Shown here piece by piece: positions 14,914-24,900 of a stretch of 64,000 nucleotides of DNA. The DNA is taken from positions 1 through 64,000 of the forward strand of contig RAYQ01000010.1 of NCBI GenBank assembly GCA_003612395.1, written 5' to 3'. A program made the position numbers and the translations under genes. How positions within the stretch are numbered: the stretch's first letter is position 1; each line of letters begins with the position of its first letter. The DNA comes from Parablautia intestinalis (lineage in GTDB: Bacteria > Bacillota > Clostridia > Lachnospirales > Lachnospiraceae). The notes below the pieces were generated by a model. It was given only the letters and a program-made list of their open reading frames with translations. It was not told the DNA's origin and made no database searches.

Positions 14914-16047
14914 ATGGCAAAAAAAAATGGCGAAATAAAGACAAAATCAGAAAACAAACAGGCTATTTTCAATTTTATCCGAATAAATAAAGCTGCTACC
15001 AGACAGGATATCTATGTAAAACTGGGATTGAGCCTGCCGACTATAAAGCAGGGAATTGAATTTCTGGAAAAAGAAGAGTTGATTGCTGCCGCTGAAAAAG
15101 TCCATAATACAGGCGGACGCAATGCACTTACCTACCGCATTGCGCAGGGCAGTCGTTATGCTATCGGCATTTATGTATCTTTACACCATCTGGCTGCAGT
15201 ATGCGTGGATCTTACCGGAGCTGTCTTATATGAAAAAAGATACTCCCTTGCTTTAGATCTGCAAAGCGACAGCTACCTGAGAAAAATTGGCGAATTAGTG
15301 GAAGATGTAAAAAACGCTCTGCATATTGAAGAGCGTTGTCTTTTAGGTGTGGGTATCGCCATTCCAAGTCTGGTATCAGAGGATGGAGAATCTGTAATAT
15401 ATGGCATGATTTCCAACTTTTCAGGAATAACAAGAAGTGTTCTGGCAAAATATATCCCATATCCCGTCAAAATGTACCATGATTCCCATGCTGCCGGATA
15501 TGCTGAAGTATGGCAGAATCCCGCACTTAAAAACGCGGTCTATTTGAACCTTAATAACGCAGTCGGTAGTTCCATTATCTTAAATGGGAAATTGTATACC
15601 GGAAATAATCATCTTTCCGGAGAAGCAGGGCATATAATTATCCGGCCGGAAAATGGTAAGCGCTGTTATTGTGGTCAGAAAGGATGCCTTTACACCGTAT
15701 GCAGCACCAGCCAGTTAGACAGCCTCACTGGTGGTGATCTCAAACAGTTTTTCCACCTGCTGGATAAACAGGATGCCCGGGCGCAGACTGCCTGGGATAC
15801 TTATCTTGAAAGTCTTGCCCTTGCCATCCATAATATACGAATTATGCTGGACTGTTCCTTTATTATAGGAGGATATATAGGTACTTACATTGGAAATCAT
15901 ATAAATGAGCTCCATCAAAAAATTGATAATTTAAGTGTATTTACCAGATACTCCCGCACTTATGTATTCCCATGCACTTATCAGAAAGAAGCAACTGCTG
16001 CCGGCGCGGCAATTTTAATCGCGCAGAGCTATATTGAGAACTTATAG
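14914..16047 (+). CDS. ROK-family (NagC/XylR type) transcriptional regulator
   Basis: This protein has 377 residues from MAKKNGEIKTKSENKQ, chosen because AGGAGG lies ten bases upstream; the longer reading has none. Residues 1-75 form a winged helix-turn-helix (KAATRQDIYVKLGLSLPTIK). The ROK domain follows with the zinc signature GEAGHIII (His240) and CYCGQKGC (Cys251, 253, 258). The phosphate-binding and catalytic Asp region is less kinase-like, so it is a sugar-sensing repressor and not a glucokinase. It is divergent from the zinc dehydrogenase, with matching operator palindromes before both genes. The inducer is likely a sugar or sugar phosphate. Confidence 0.88.
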   Translation: MAKKNGEIKTKSENKQAIFNFIRINKAATRQDIYVKLGLSLPTIKQGIEFLEKEELIAAAEKVHNTGGRNALTYRIAQGSRYAIGIYVSLHHLAAVCVDLTGAVLYEKRYSLALDLQSDSYLRKIGELVEDVKNALHIEERCLLGVGIAIPSLVSEDGESVIYGMISNFSGITRSVLAKYIPYPVKMYHDSHAAGYAEVWQNPALKNAVYLNLNNAVGSSIILNGKLYTGNNHLSGEAGHIIIRPENGKRCYCGQKGCLYTVCSTSQLDSLTGGDLKQFFHLLDKQDARAQTAWDTYLESLALAIHNIRIMLDCSFIIGGYIGTYIGNHINELHQKIDNLSVFTRYSRTYVFPCTYQKEATAAGAAILIAQSYIENL

Positions 16048-16089
16048 CTCCTTTCACAAATGCCCTTTCATTTTCATGAATGTAATAAA

Positions 16090-16109
16090 CCCCGCCTGGA
16101 ACAGCGGGG
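16090..16109. terminator. GC-rich hairpin between convergent ROK and HD-GYP genes
   Basis: A 6-bp stem CCCCGC/GCGGGG has an 8-base loop. T-richness is weak on both sides. It lies in the short gap between two convergent genes and could serve both. A very similar hairpin occurs at 32259-32278. Confidence 0.5.
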
Positions 16110-16152
16110 CATTAAATTAATCCTATTTATTTTTTATGTAATACATCAACCA

Positions 16153-17247
16153 TTACCCGGAATAGGTATCTGCCAAATGTGCAAATTCATCCTTAATTGC
16201 CTTAAACGCCTCAAGCAACTTTGGTGAAAAGCAGCCGCATTCTCCGTTAATAATCATATTGCTGGCTGTTTCTTTGTCAAATGCTTTCTTGTAAACTCTC
16301 TCTGATACCAATGCGTCATAAACGTCTGCAATGGAGACAGCCTGGGCAGCAATGCCGATTTCATCCCCCTTAAGTCCGTCCGGGTATCCTCTGCCGTCAA
16401 ATCTTTCATGGTGATGTCTGCAAATATCATAGCAATAATTAAAATAGTCCTCATCATCCATTCTCACGAAAGAGGCTATCATCTCTGCACCTTTCGTTGT
16501 ATGTGATTTCATTATTTCAAATTCTTCTGACGTAAGTCTTCCGGGCTTTAACAAAATATTATCCGGCACTGCAATCTTCCCGAGATCATGCATGGCAGCT
16601 GCCTGGGTGAGCATTTCAATCCTTTCATCTGTCAATCCATATTCAGGAAAACGTTTCATAATTTCGATTGCCAGCGCCCTGGTAAATACGCGGATTCTCT
16701 TTACGTGCTGTCCTGACTCCATATCCCTGAATTCCACCACATTGCTCATAGCATCTATCATGGCGTCATTCATCTTTCGCAGTTTCTGGGCCTGCTTCAT
16801 CAAAAGCTGATTCTGAGACTCAAGTTCTGCAGTCTGGGCTTTCACCAACGCCTCAAGCCGTGTTTTATAGGCATACAAATCTATATTATTTTTTACCATC
16901 TGTTTGACAGTAGGTGCATGGTAAGGCTTATGAATATAGTCTACCACACCGTATTCATATCCTCTCCGTTCATATTCAACAGAAGTTTCTCCTGTAATCA
17001 TGACAATGGGAACTTCAGAAATCAGCCTCTTTTTACTAAGTACCTCCAAAACCTGGAATCCATCCATTACAGGCATGACAATATCAAGCAATACAGCCGC
17101 TAAATTTGAAAAGTTTTCTTCAAAAAGCTTGATCCCCTCTTTTCCGTTTGCCGCCTCTAAAATATCATACTCATCCAGGAATATATTCGCCAGCATTGCA
17201 CGATTTATTTCCATGTCTTCAATAATTAGTATCGTTTTCTTATCCAT
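16153..17247 (-). CDS. Response regulator with HD-GYP c-di-GMP phosphodiesterase domain
   Basis: This protein has 364 residues from MDKKTILIIEDMEINR; the AGGAGG site 13 bases upstream excludes the longer reading. The receiver domain spans 1-125 with the phospho-acceptor Asp55 (LLDIVMP) and a conserved Thr/Lys pair (MITGET, HKPYH). A coiled coil (about 130-165) links to an HD-GYP domain with His220-Asp221 (HDLGKIAVPD) and GYP at 287-289 (DGRGYPDGLKGDE). These residues are intact, so hydrolysis of cyclic di-GMP is likely. No sensor kinase is next to it. It could affect motility or surface traits. Confidence 0.9.
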   Translation of the reverse strand: MDKKTILIIEDMEINRAMLANIFLDEYDILEAANGKEGIKLFEENFSNLAAVLLDIVMPVMDGFQVLEVLSKKRLISEVPIVMITGETSVEYERRGYEYGVVDYIHKPYHAPTVKQMVKNNIDLYAYKTRLEALVKAQTAELESQNQLLMKQAQKLRKMNDAMIDAMSNVVEFRDMESGQHVKRIRVFTRALAIEIMKRFPEYGLTDERIEMLTQAAAMHDLGKIAVPDNILLKPGRLTSEEFEIMKSHTTKGAEMIASFVRMDDEDYFNYCYDICRHHHERFDGRGYPDGLKGDEIGIAAQAVSIADVYDALVSERVYKKAFDKETASNMIINGECGCFSPKLLEAFKAIKDEFAHLADTYSG

Positions 17248-17488
17248 TTGATTTTTGGAGCCTCCTTTTTCAAATGTAATCATTCAGGCATTCATTTAAA
17301 AAAAATACATCAAATAGATTATAACAATTTTATTATCAAAAATCCACTAAAATTTATGACTACTGTAACAGTCTTTGTAGCACCTAAATTTAACTTTTTG
17401 TCAACTATTTATATCTCTTGAATATTTTTCAAAAATACATTAAAATACAATTATTTATTTACTCTCAGACAAGTAGTAGGAGGACTTT

Positions 17489-18445
17489 ATGTACGCACCG
17501 GAAAACACTGATGCTAATCTTTATACGGATAATGCCATTAAAGGCAATGAAATCAGCTATCCTGTTCATGTTCAGTTTATTGATCTGCACAAAATGTATA
17601 TGCAGAGAATCCGCTGGCACTGGCATCCTGCAATTGAAGTGCTTCTTGCCGCTAAAGGGAAGCTTGTTCTTGTCACGGACAATAAAGAAACCTGCCTTGA
17701 AGAAGGGCAGGGAATCTTTATAAACCAAAACGTAATGCATTCCGTACAGCCCGTGGATGTTGAAGCAGACTGCAGTCTGTACTCCACCATGTTTGATCCG
17801 GCCTTTTTGTTTGGGTATGGAAATACCACGATAACCGGAAAGTATCTTTCACCGGTGCTGAATTCTTCTTCCCTCAAAACTCTTTTTCTGGATTCCCGGG
17901 ATGCTGTCTCCGGCAAACTTTTGGACAACATTCATTCTGTCATTTCTGTAAACACGGACAGAGAATACGGTTACGAGCTGATCACCAAATCCCTGCTTTG
18001 TCAGTTTTGGGTCCATTTGCTGGAGCTTCTCATCCCTCATACTGCCCCTGGCGGACAGCCTCACAGTCTTTCTCTGGACGAAATCAGGGTAAAGGACGCT
18101 ATTTTATATATTGAAAGCCACTATTCAGAGCAGATAACCTTAGAACAAATCGCTTCCTCCGTGCATATCAGCAAAAGCGAATGCTGCCGCTGTTTTAAAA
18201 GGGTTCTGCAGTTTACCCCTATCGAATACTTAATGCGTTACCGTATTCTGAAGGCGGCAACCATGATACAGGATAATGATCCCGCTTACCGCAACATTTC
18301 TGATCTTGCTTTCAACGTTGGTTTTAACAATGTGAGCTATTTTAATAAGGTTTTTAAGCAATACGTCAAATGCACTCCAAGCGAATACAAGAAAAACCTA
18401 AAAAATGCTTCCGGAAAAAGCGCCGAAAATATTATGTTTATATAG
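17489..18445 (+). CDS. AraC-family transcriptional regulator with cupin domain
   Basis: This 318-residue protein has a GGAGG site six bases before its ATG. Residues about 20-110 form a cupin-like sensing domain (RIRWHWHPAIEVLLAAKGKL, then a QGIFINQNVMHSV strand). The C-terminal ~100 residues hold two helix-turn-helix units of AraC/XylS type: TLEQIASSVHISKSECCRCF and NISDLAFNVGFNNVSYFNKV, followed by FKQYVKCTPSEYKK. It is likely an activator of sugar-use genes. The adjacent genes (HD-GYP regulator and type VII cluster) do not reveal a target. Confidence 0.88.
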   Translation: MYAPENTDANLYTDNAIKGNEISYPVHVQFIDLHKMYMQRIRWHWHPAIEVLLAAKGKLVLVTDNKETCLEEGQGIFINQNVMHSVQPVDVEADCSLYSTMFDPAFLFGYGNTTITGKYLSPVLNSSSLKTLFLDSRDAVSGKLLDNIHSVISVNTDREYGYELITKSLLCQFWVHLLELLIPHTAPGGQPHSLSLDEIRVKDAILYIESHYSEQITLEQIASSVHISKSECCRCFKRVLQFTPIEYLMRYRILKAATMIQDNDPAYRNISDLAFNVGFNNVSYFNKVFKQYVKCTPSEYKKNLKNASGKSAENIMFI

Positions 18446-18520
18446 CTGTGTCTCCCTCTCATGAAATATCGATGTCTTTATGGGGTTACTTTCTTTTTCA
18501 TGCTGCATTCAGAATAAAAA

Positions 18521-19912
18521 TTATTTTTTTACATATGTTTGCTCATCCCAGCGTTGATATTTTACGGCCATTGATTGTATAAGCTGTGCCGCTTTTTTTA
18601 ATTTCCTGCCCAGCTTTTCTATCTCACGGGCAGATAGTTTAAGTCTGTGATAAAAAGTGCTGCTACCTTTCATATACAGGGGAATAGCCTGTGCAATATC
18701 CCTGATCTCAGCTGCCAGTTCCTCCACCTTACTGCATACGGACTCAAATTCCATTGCCTGTTTTTGGAGCCTTGCGCTGCTTACCTGGAGGATAATAGGT
18801 TCACAATTTCCCCGCAGTGATGCATTTTTATTAAAAAAGGATTCCAAAAAGAGTGCACCTTCCTTTTCTTCAAGCAGACTCTTTGCAATAAGCGGAATTC
18901 CCTGAAAGGTGAAATCCCCCAAATCTGACAATGTTACTTTTTCTCCGTTTATCCCCTTTTTCTCACCCTTTGACGCCTCCATAATCTGCATAATCACAGA
19001 TGCGCATCCATCTCTTTTTTCCGGCAGTAAATCCATCACTCCTCTGGATAATACGGACGCATACCTGCCAAGTGTTCCCTGCTTTCCGGTATCTTCGTTC
19101 TTCCTTCCGTTGAAAATTGTGACAATCCCGCCTGCTCCGGCATCATAAGCAAGACTTGCAAACATATATTTGATATCGTGATAACCGGCAAAGTTACTTT
19201 TTTGTGTGGGTGTTCTTACATATCTGATGTGTTCCTGCGGGATAATGGAATTTCCAAGAACACTGACATAATCATTTTCTCCATGAATTCCGTACAACTT
19301 ATCCCTCCTTTTCTCATATCCCTCCTTTCCGTATCTGTCCTCCCATTCCTCTATTGCCTGCTCGGAAAATCCCTGCCCGTCCACCGAATAGCAGGCATCA
19401 ATCAACCCATGATATCTGGACTCCATTGTCACAAACTGTGCTTTATTTCCACCTTTAGAGTGACCTGTCACCACAAGGCGCTGACCACCATTTATCTCCA
19501 TTGCCTCCACAACTTCCTCAAAGTAGGAAAGCGCACTGTCCTGCTGGGCAGATGAGGCACAGGTCATTCCAATTCCATTATCCGGCCATTCCCCATCACC
19601 GGTTCCCCGATAAGCCACATATACACGACTCCCATCCTGAGTGCTAAAGGTACATGCGGCAGTTCCTGCATCATACCCCATATTAGCACTCTGACAGTTG
19701 ATTATAAGATTTCCTATTTCATCATTGAAAGCAGCTTTTCTGACTACCGTATATTCCCCATAATGGGCTCCTCCGCCTCCATAATCCGGGTGTTCCTTCA
19801 GCGCAAGCAAAATTTCGTTTAAGGTAGCCCCGTCCGGCGCTTCTTTATAGTCAAAGTACATAAAGGTATCCAGTACCATACTGATTTCTGCATCCGAGAG
19901 CTTTTCACTCAT
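18521..19912 (-). CDS. Lipase-like alpha/beta-hydrolase with C-terminal WXG100-like domain (candidate T7SS effector)
   Basis: This 463-residue protein has an N-terminal alpha/beta-hydrolase of the Mbeg1-like (DUF2974) type. The nucleophile elbow is VVTGHSKGGNK (Ser152), with a likely Asp in GENDYVSVLG (Asp214, or Asp178 in SVDGQGF) and His245 in FAGYHDIKY; an earlier VYVAYRGTGD is the usual oxyanion region. The last ~92 residues (372-463) are helical and open LQVSSARLQKQA, like QVTSSQLRNKA at the start of the WXG100-like protein at 20339-20638. They end YQRWD (452-456), a YxxxD type VII export signal. It is the last gene of the Esx cluster and lies 94 bases after a WXG100 gene. The layout resembles the lipase-first effector TslA. 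There is no signal peptide. An immunity gene is not evident. Confidence 0.85.
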   Translation of the reverse strand: MSEKLSDAEISMVLDTFMYFDYKEAPDGATLNEILLALKEHPDYGGGGAHYGEYTVVRKAAFNDEIGNLIINCQSANMGYDAGTAACTFSTQDGSRVYVAYRGTGDGEWPDNGIGMTCASSAQQDSALSYFEEVVEAMEINGGQRLVVTGHSKGGNKAQFVTMESRYHGLIDACYSVDGQGFSEQAIEEWEDRYGKEGYEKRRDKLYGIHGENDYVSVLGNSIIPQEHIRYVRTPTQKSNFAGYHDIKYMFASLAYDAGAGGIVTIFNGRKNEDTGKQGTLGRYASVLSRGVMDLLPEKRDGCASVIMQIMEASKGEKKGINGEKVTLSDLGDFTFQGIPLIAKSLLEEKEGALFLESFFNKNASLRGNCEPIILQVSSARLQKQAMEFESVCSKVEELAAEIRDIAQAIPLYMKGSSTFYHRLKLSAREIEKLGRKLKKAAQLIQSMAVKYQRWDEQTYVKK

Positions 19913-20006
19913 TTTCGCTTTTCCCTTTCACTTTAAAGCCGCCCATTCCCGTCTTGCATCTTGTATAAAAAAACGGATAACAGTCATTATCATTTTCCTT
20001 TGCCGC

Positions 20007-20321
20007 TTATACGATAACATTTGCATTTAAACCGCTGCCCTGCTGCGCATTTCCGGCTTCTGCTCTCTGATAGCCCGCTGCCATCTCCTGCAGATCCTTT
20101 ACATGCTCCTGCACCATCCGGTAAAGTTTGTCCATATCAGCCTGCAGAGCATTAAATTTATTCCCGTATGCTCCGGCCGCCTCCCCCTGCCAGATACCCT
20201 TCATCTCATGAATCTGAGCTATCATTTCACTGGTAAGATTTTTCATTTGATTTCCCGTTGCTGCAAACTCTCCTGATGTCTGCGTCAGCTTTTCAGGTGT
20301 TACCTTTAAAATGCCTTCCAT
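20007..20321 (-). CDS. WXG100-family (EsxA-like) protein
   Basis: This 104-residue protein is a classic WXG100 hairpin: two long helices joined at GIWQGEAAGAYGNKF (W-x-G at about 44-46), with a C-terminal YQRAE (YxxxE) export motif and a glycine/asparagine-rich tail. The start MEGILKVTPEKL is typical. Such proteins are exported as dimers by EssC-type ATPases and often pair with effector domains. It lies 17 bases after the gene at 20339 and directly before the lipase-like gene, so it is a natural partner for that protein. Confidence 0.9.
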   Translation of the reverse strand: MEGILKVTPEKLTQTSGEFAATGNQMKNLTSEMIAQIHEMKGIWQGEAAGAYGNKFNALQADMDKLYRMVQEHVKDLQEMAAGYQRAEAGNAQQGSGLNANVIV

Positions 20322-20338
20322 AATTTACCTCCCTCTTT

Positions 20339-20638
20339 TTAATAATTTCTGGCAGCTGCAATCTCTCTGTTTCTTGCCTCCGCCTGCTCATATCTGTCTG
20401 CAATTTCCAAAAGTGCCTGTATGTACTGCTCGATCAGCCGGCAAAAAGCATCCATCTGCTGTCTGTCCCGCAAAAAGGCCTGATGAAAAGTGTCTTTTGC
20501 TATCCCCTCCCACATACCACATAAGGAAGCCTCCTGTTCTCCAAGCTGACCTGCTTTAGCCTTAAACTGACTGTTTAAATCCGCAATCTTCCCCGCTTTG
20601 TTTCTTAATTGTGATGATGTTACCTGAAAAAATGACAT
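20339..20638 (-). CDS. WXG100-family protein
   Basis: This 99-residue helical hairpin has W-x-G in LCGMWEGIAKDTF (about 43-45) and a C-terminal RYEQAE (YxxxE). Its N-terminus FQVTSSQLRNKAGKI resembles the start of the fused C-terminal domain of the lipase-like protein (LQVSSARLQKQA). It may form a heterodimer with the neighbouring WXG100 protein or with that domain. It lies in a tight tandem array read from the EssC gene downward. Confidence 0.9.
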   Translation of the reverse strand: MSFFQVTSSQLRNKAGKIADLNSQFKAKAGQLGEQEASLCGMWEGIAKDTFHQAFLRDRQQMDAFCRLIEQYIQALLEIADRYEQAEARNREIAAARNY

Positions 20639-20670
20639 ATCTGTTCTCCTTTCTATTTTTCAAGTGTTCT

Positions 20671-20979
20671 TCAGTAACTTCTAAATGCCCCGAGCTGACT
20701 ATTGACTATTTCAGATTGGTACATTTTTTTGGCCTGCTCTTCCATTTCTTCTGCTGCTGCATTCAGCCTTTGTGCTTCTATGTTGATATCCTCAATGATT
20801 TTTCCCTCCTTTCCCGCCAGAATATCTGCACACTCACTGTTCCAGCCCACCTTTATGCCGCAGACCGACTGCATCAAATCTGCCTCAGAAAATATTTTTA
20901 CTTTTTCTGCCAGTTCTTTAAGCTGCTGCGACAGGCGCATTATTTCTGTAAAATGTATTTCAATTTGGGACCGCAGCAT
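20671..20979 (-). CDS. WXG100-like helical protein, divergent
   Basis: This 102-residue protein is almost all helix, with a central turn at IKVGWNSECADIL where W-N-S stands in for W-x-G. The C-terminal helix EAQRLNAAAEEMEEQAKKMY lacks a clean YxxxD/E. Its first 20 bases overlap the end of the preceding gene, which suggests translational coupling. It resembles small helical partner proteins of type VII effectors and is likely a chaperone or co-substrate. The homology call rests on size, fold pattern and position. Confidence 0.7.
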   Translation of the reverse strand: MLRSQIEIHFTEIMRLSQQLKELAEKVKIFSEADLMQSVCGIKVGWNSECADILAGKEGKIIEDINIEAQRLNAAAEEMEEQAKKMYQSEIVNSQLGAFRSY

Positions 20980-21256
20980 TTACATTGCTCCTTTCCGCTT
21001 CCTCATAGATCAAAGCCATACTTTCCAACCTGCCAAGGTGCTTTCCAAATGCTCCAAAAATATCTGTTCCCTCATCCCTCCATACGGAAAATTCTTTTCT
21101 CAACACTGCTGTTTCCTTACAGCAAAAATACTCTTCCAGCTTTTCGGCCTTTTTAGCCGTTTCCAGATAAGCGGACTGTGCCTGTCTTAACAGCTCTTTC
21201 CATTCCTCCCCCTTTTCTTTCAGATATTCGGTTGTAACCAGTATGCTTTCTCCCAA
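20960..21256 (-). CDS. WXG100-like helical protein without WXG
   Basis: This 98-residue protein has two predicted helices (EYLKEKGEEWKELLRQAQSA and a second ending LESMALIYEEAERSN). The loop contains VWRDEGTDIF and not W-x-G, but the end carries IYEEAE, a YxxxE export motif. It overlaps the next gene by 20 bases. The combination of size, motif and place in the array supports membership of the Esx-type set; the specific partner is unknown. Confidence 0.7.
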   Translation of the reverse strand: MGESILVTTEYLKEKGEEWKELLRQAQSAYLETAKKAEKLEEYFCCKETAVLRKEFSVWRDEGTDIFGAFGKHLGRLESMALIYEEAERSNVNAAVPN

Positions 21257-21309
21257 AGTTTTCCTCCTTTTTTTGTTCCATCACACAGATAATTGCAAAA
21301 TTTATAACT

Positions 21310-21621
21310 TTATCCCCAAAAGTGAAGCCCTTCCGCTTCCGCTATCAAACTTTTTTCCAGCCTGGTTAAATCCCGGGCCAATTCTTCAACCCATAAGGTG
21401 ATTTCCTCCATTTCCGCAATTTTTTCTCTGATTTGCACTAATTCATCCTGGAAGCCTCTTTCCCATTGCAGTCTTGCTCCGCTGTCAAAGACGTTTTTAA
21501 GCCCTCTCTCCTCCTGCTCTAAAACAGCAAGAAAATCCCTCACTTTTGTCAGACTTTCCTCCACTGATATAATCCACCCGTTAAGGTCTGCTGCCTTAAG
21601 CTGTATGTTCCAGTCTCCCAT
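21310..21621 (-). CDS. Small helical protein of the Esx cluster
   Basis: This 103-residue protein opens MGDWNIQLKAADLNGWIISV and is otherwise coiled: a long first helix, a turn at RLQWERGFQDEL and a second helix to EAEGLHFWG. It has neither a canonical W-x-G nor YxxxD/E, so it may be a non-exported chaperone or an assembly factor. It starts six bases after the YukD-like gene, so it belongs to the same transcript. Confidence 0.65.
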   Translation of the reverse strand: MGDWNIQLKAADLNGWIISVEESLTKVRDFLAVLEQEERGLKNVFDSGARLQWERGFQDELVQIREKIAEMEEITLWVEELARDLTRLEKSLIAEAEGLHFWG

Positions 21622-21627
21622 ATCCGC

Positions 21628-21873
21628 CTATATTAAAATCAGCCTGTCACCATCATGCACTCCCTGCTGTTTTAATGTCTCCTCCTGTCTTAAAATACCA
21701 TCCTGCCTTAGAGAATAAAGATACCTGTCCCCGCCTTTTCCCTTAGCCGCTTTTTCCTGCTTTGCCACCAGTGCTTCAATATCCCGGACCAATATTCCTG
21801 CCGTCAGTTCCTCATCCAGTTCAAAATCATATACCCGGTCCATCGCCGGTACCTGCACATCCACCAAAATCAT
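21628..21873 (-). CDS. YukD/EsaB ubiquitin-like protein
   Basis: This protein has 81 residues from MILVDVQVPAMDRVYDFELD; a GGGGGGAG site precedes this ATG, whereas the longer reading has none. The pattern is a beta-grasp (ubiquitin) fold: strand MILVDVQVP, DRVYDFELDEELTAGILVRD, then SLRQDGILRQEETLKQQGVH and the final strand GDRLILI. YukD/EsaB proteins are cytoplasmic regulators or parts of Firmicutes type VII systems and are normally encoded beside EssB and EssC. Here it lies between EssC and the WXG100 array. Confidence 0.85.
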   Translation of the reverse strand: MILVDVQVPAMDRVYDFELDEELTAGILVRDIEALVAKQEKAAKGKGGDRYLYSLRQDGILRQEETLKQQGVHDGDRLILI

Positions 21874-21943
21874 ACTCCCCCCATACTTCCAACAGCCTGC
21901 AAATTCTGCTCCCTTCGAGTGCATGTTTGAAAAGTGTAAGTTA

Positions 21944-24900
21944 TTAGTCCTCCGTAAACACAGGAGCCCTCACCCGTAAAATCTCCTTTCCCACCCCTTC
22001 CTTATAATAACCAATGCCTGCCGGTTCCTTTTGATTTTGCTTAGCATAGCTTAAATCATCAAAAGATAATGCTCTTTGCGCCGCCACATTACCACCTAAG
22101 CAAATCCCCTGCTGCCAGCTGGTAAACTTGCCAAAAAAGCCTGTACCGGCTGCTTCATAATCCTTTGCCGGATGATAAATTCCTGTAAGAAACGCTATTT
22201 TTCCCTTCCCCATGGCAGCGCGCTCCCAAAATGTAATTCTTTCTTCCCGCCTCTGCCCGGAGCTGTAAAGGAATCTGCAAAAGCTTCCCATATCGCTTAT
22301 AAAAACACTGACCGGGCGTTCCTGCCTGTCTTTTATCTGTAAACCTGCTTCTAAGACGCTGCTGTCGTTATCTTTTTCATGTCCTTCCTCCGAAAAATCC
22401 ATCTGCCATTTTTCCATCTCTTCTTCCCCTGTAAGTATCGTAAGCCTCTCTCTTTTGTGCAAATTCTGAAATCTCCTTCCCGTGTCCAGCACCACCACTT
22501 CATTTTGCCGGCAAAGTGCACCCTCTATAAGGCATCTCAAAAGAGTCCTTCTTCCGGTCCTTTCCTCTCCTGAAATTAAAAAGCAGGCTGTATTTTCCAT
22601 AGAAATCCCACAGATTTCTCCGCTGGATAAACAATAACCCAGAGGAATTTCTCCTTTATTCCAGCAAAAATCATCTGCCATTTTCCCATATTCCGCCTTC
22701 TCTGGTATAACCGGAAACTTTTCAGGCAAACATCTTCCCTGCCTTTTCAGAAATTCTTCCCTTTTTCTTCCTGCTTCCTTTACAGTCTCAGCGTACCCGT
22801 AATCCTGCTCCGCTCCTGCAAGTGCTGCCTGAAACTCCAATACATTCTCCTTAACCCTGCAAAGCCCCCTTCCCTTTTGATTGGCTTTCGGCAATACAGG
22901 AAGATAGTACTGTCTCAGGATATCTCCATATTGAAACCTGTCACTCATCTCAAAGGACAGAGTGGTTTTCATCTTTTCAAATATCCTTCCTCCGATTTCC
23001 CCTGCCCCGGCCGCCGACAAAACCAGATAAAAGCCAAGGGAAAGTCCCTGAGATACCAGCTTTAAGAAAAACTCTTCCTGTTTTTCCTCCAGTACTTTAT
23101 AAAAGCTTCCAAAATTATCTATCACAAGAAATATCTGTGCCAGCTTTCCTTTTTCCGACTTGTTGTATTGCAGCACATTCACCCCTGAAAGAAGTTTCTG
23201 TCTCTCCATAAAAAGGCGTTCTAAATGATGGAAAAAAATATCCCTGTCCTCCTTTTTCTTAAGAGCAGCCAGACAATTTGGCATAGCCAAAAAGCAGCTG
23301 AGACTTTCCTGCCCCATATCCGCCACCATAAATAAACTCTCCTGCGGCCTGTAAAAAGTGGCAAGCTGCCATAAAATTGTTTTCAGCAATGTCGTTTTCC
23401 CCGTAGAAGGCCCTCCACAGACTGCCAGATTGCCCTGCACATACGGCTCATAGGTGAGAATCTGCTGCAGCTGATTTCCCGGATCATCATACAGCCCAAG
23501 GATCAGACTTACCCCTGCTGCCCCGCTCCCGGCGTTCTCCTGTCCGTTTTTTTCATCTGTTTGAAAGGAACCTCCAAACTTACCTATAAGATCCTCTATA
23601 AAAACTTTTTCAGGCAGTTCCGGCAGCCACAGTGCCTTTGCCTTTCCATATCCCATTTTGGCCGCCGTATAATTGATATAGCCTGCCAGTATATCCATCT
23701 GGCTTTGCCGGTTATCCGCGGCCGCTTTTGCTTCCTTTCCGGGTATTTCCAGCCTTTGACCGGTATTTTCTATCAGTGCGGCCCGGGTCTTTGCTTCCTT
23801 TTCCTCCACATACCTTCCCCCGCAGTATCCGGTCTGAAACAGCTCGTAATACTCGTGATTTCCAATCTGCAGATAACACTGTCCGGGAGATGTCAAAAGA
23901 GCCGCATCCCCATTGTGAAGCATATCCATACTGTCCTGCTTATCCTGCACCCGCAGACACAGCCTGAATCTTGCATTGCTCCAAATCTTGTCATCCACTG
24001 TTCCTGCCGGTTTTTGTGTGGCAAGGATTAAATGCACGCCAAGGCTTCTTCCCACCTGGGCCAGTGAAATAATTTCCTGCATAAATTCCGGTTCCTCTTT
24101 TTTCAGCTCCGCAAACTCATCCACCACCAGAATCAGATGCGGCATGGGTTCGTCCCCTTTTCCCTCCCGCCAAAGTTTGGTATAAGCATCAATATGGTTA
24201 ACCTGAAAGCGGCTTAAAAGTCTTTGTCTTCGTTTATTTTCGCTGGTTATGGCCGACATGGCCCTTTTGATTTGGCTTCCTGACAAATTAGATATGACGC
24301 CTGCGCAGTGGGGCAGTCCCATCAATGCATTTCCGGTTCCTCCGCCTTTATAATCAATCATAAAAAAGTTCACATCCAAAGGGCTGAAGGATACCGCCAC
24401 AGATAAAAGGTATGTTTGCAGAAGCTCACTTTTACCGGATCCGGTGGTTCCTGCAATCAGTCCGTGAGGCCCATGGAATTTCTCGTGAACGTCAAGGCTT
24501 ACTTTACATCCGCCCGCTCTGCATCCTATGGGAACCTTAAGCCGTTCCTCACATCTTGCAAGCTGCCACCTTCTTTCACTTTGCAATTCCTCCACCCTGC
24601 CACAGTCATACATTTGCAAAAATCTTACCTGCTGCGGCATCTGTCCGTCAATTTCCGTCTCTCGTACCCGAATCCCCGTTACCTTCCTCACATACTCCCC
24701 GGCCGCTATGCTGCTGCAGGTTTCCAGTGTAATTTTCTTTCTCACCACCTGTTCTGATCCCAGACTTAAAATCTCTCCTTCCGCCCCTTCTTTTCGGATA
24801 AAATAGCGGCAGCTTTTGGGCAGATTTTCCCTTTTCTCTCCCAGAAATACCGCACTTACCGGATATTTCCCCCCGGGCTGCGTAAGATACCTGTATAAAG

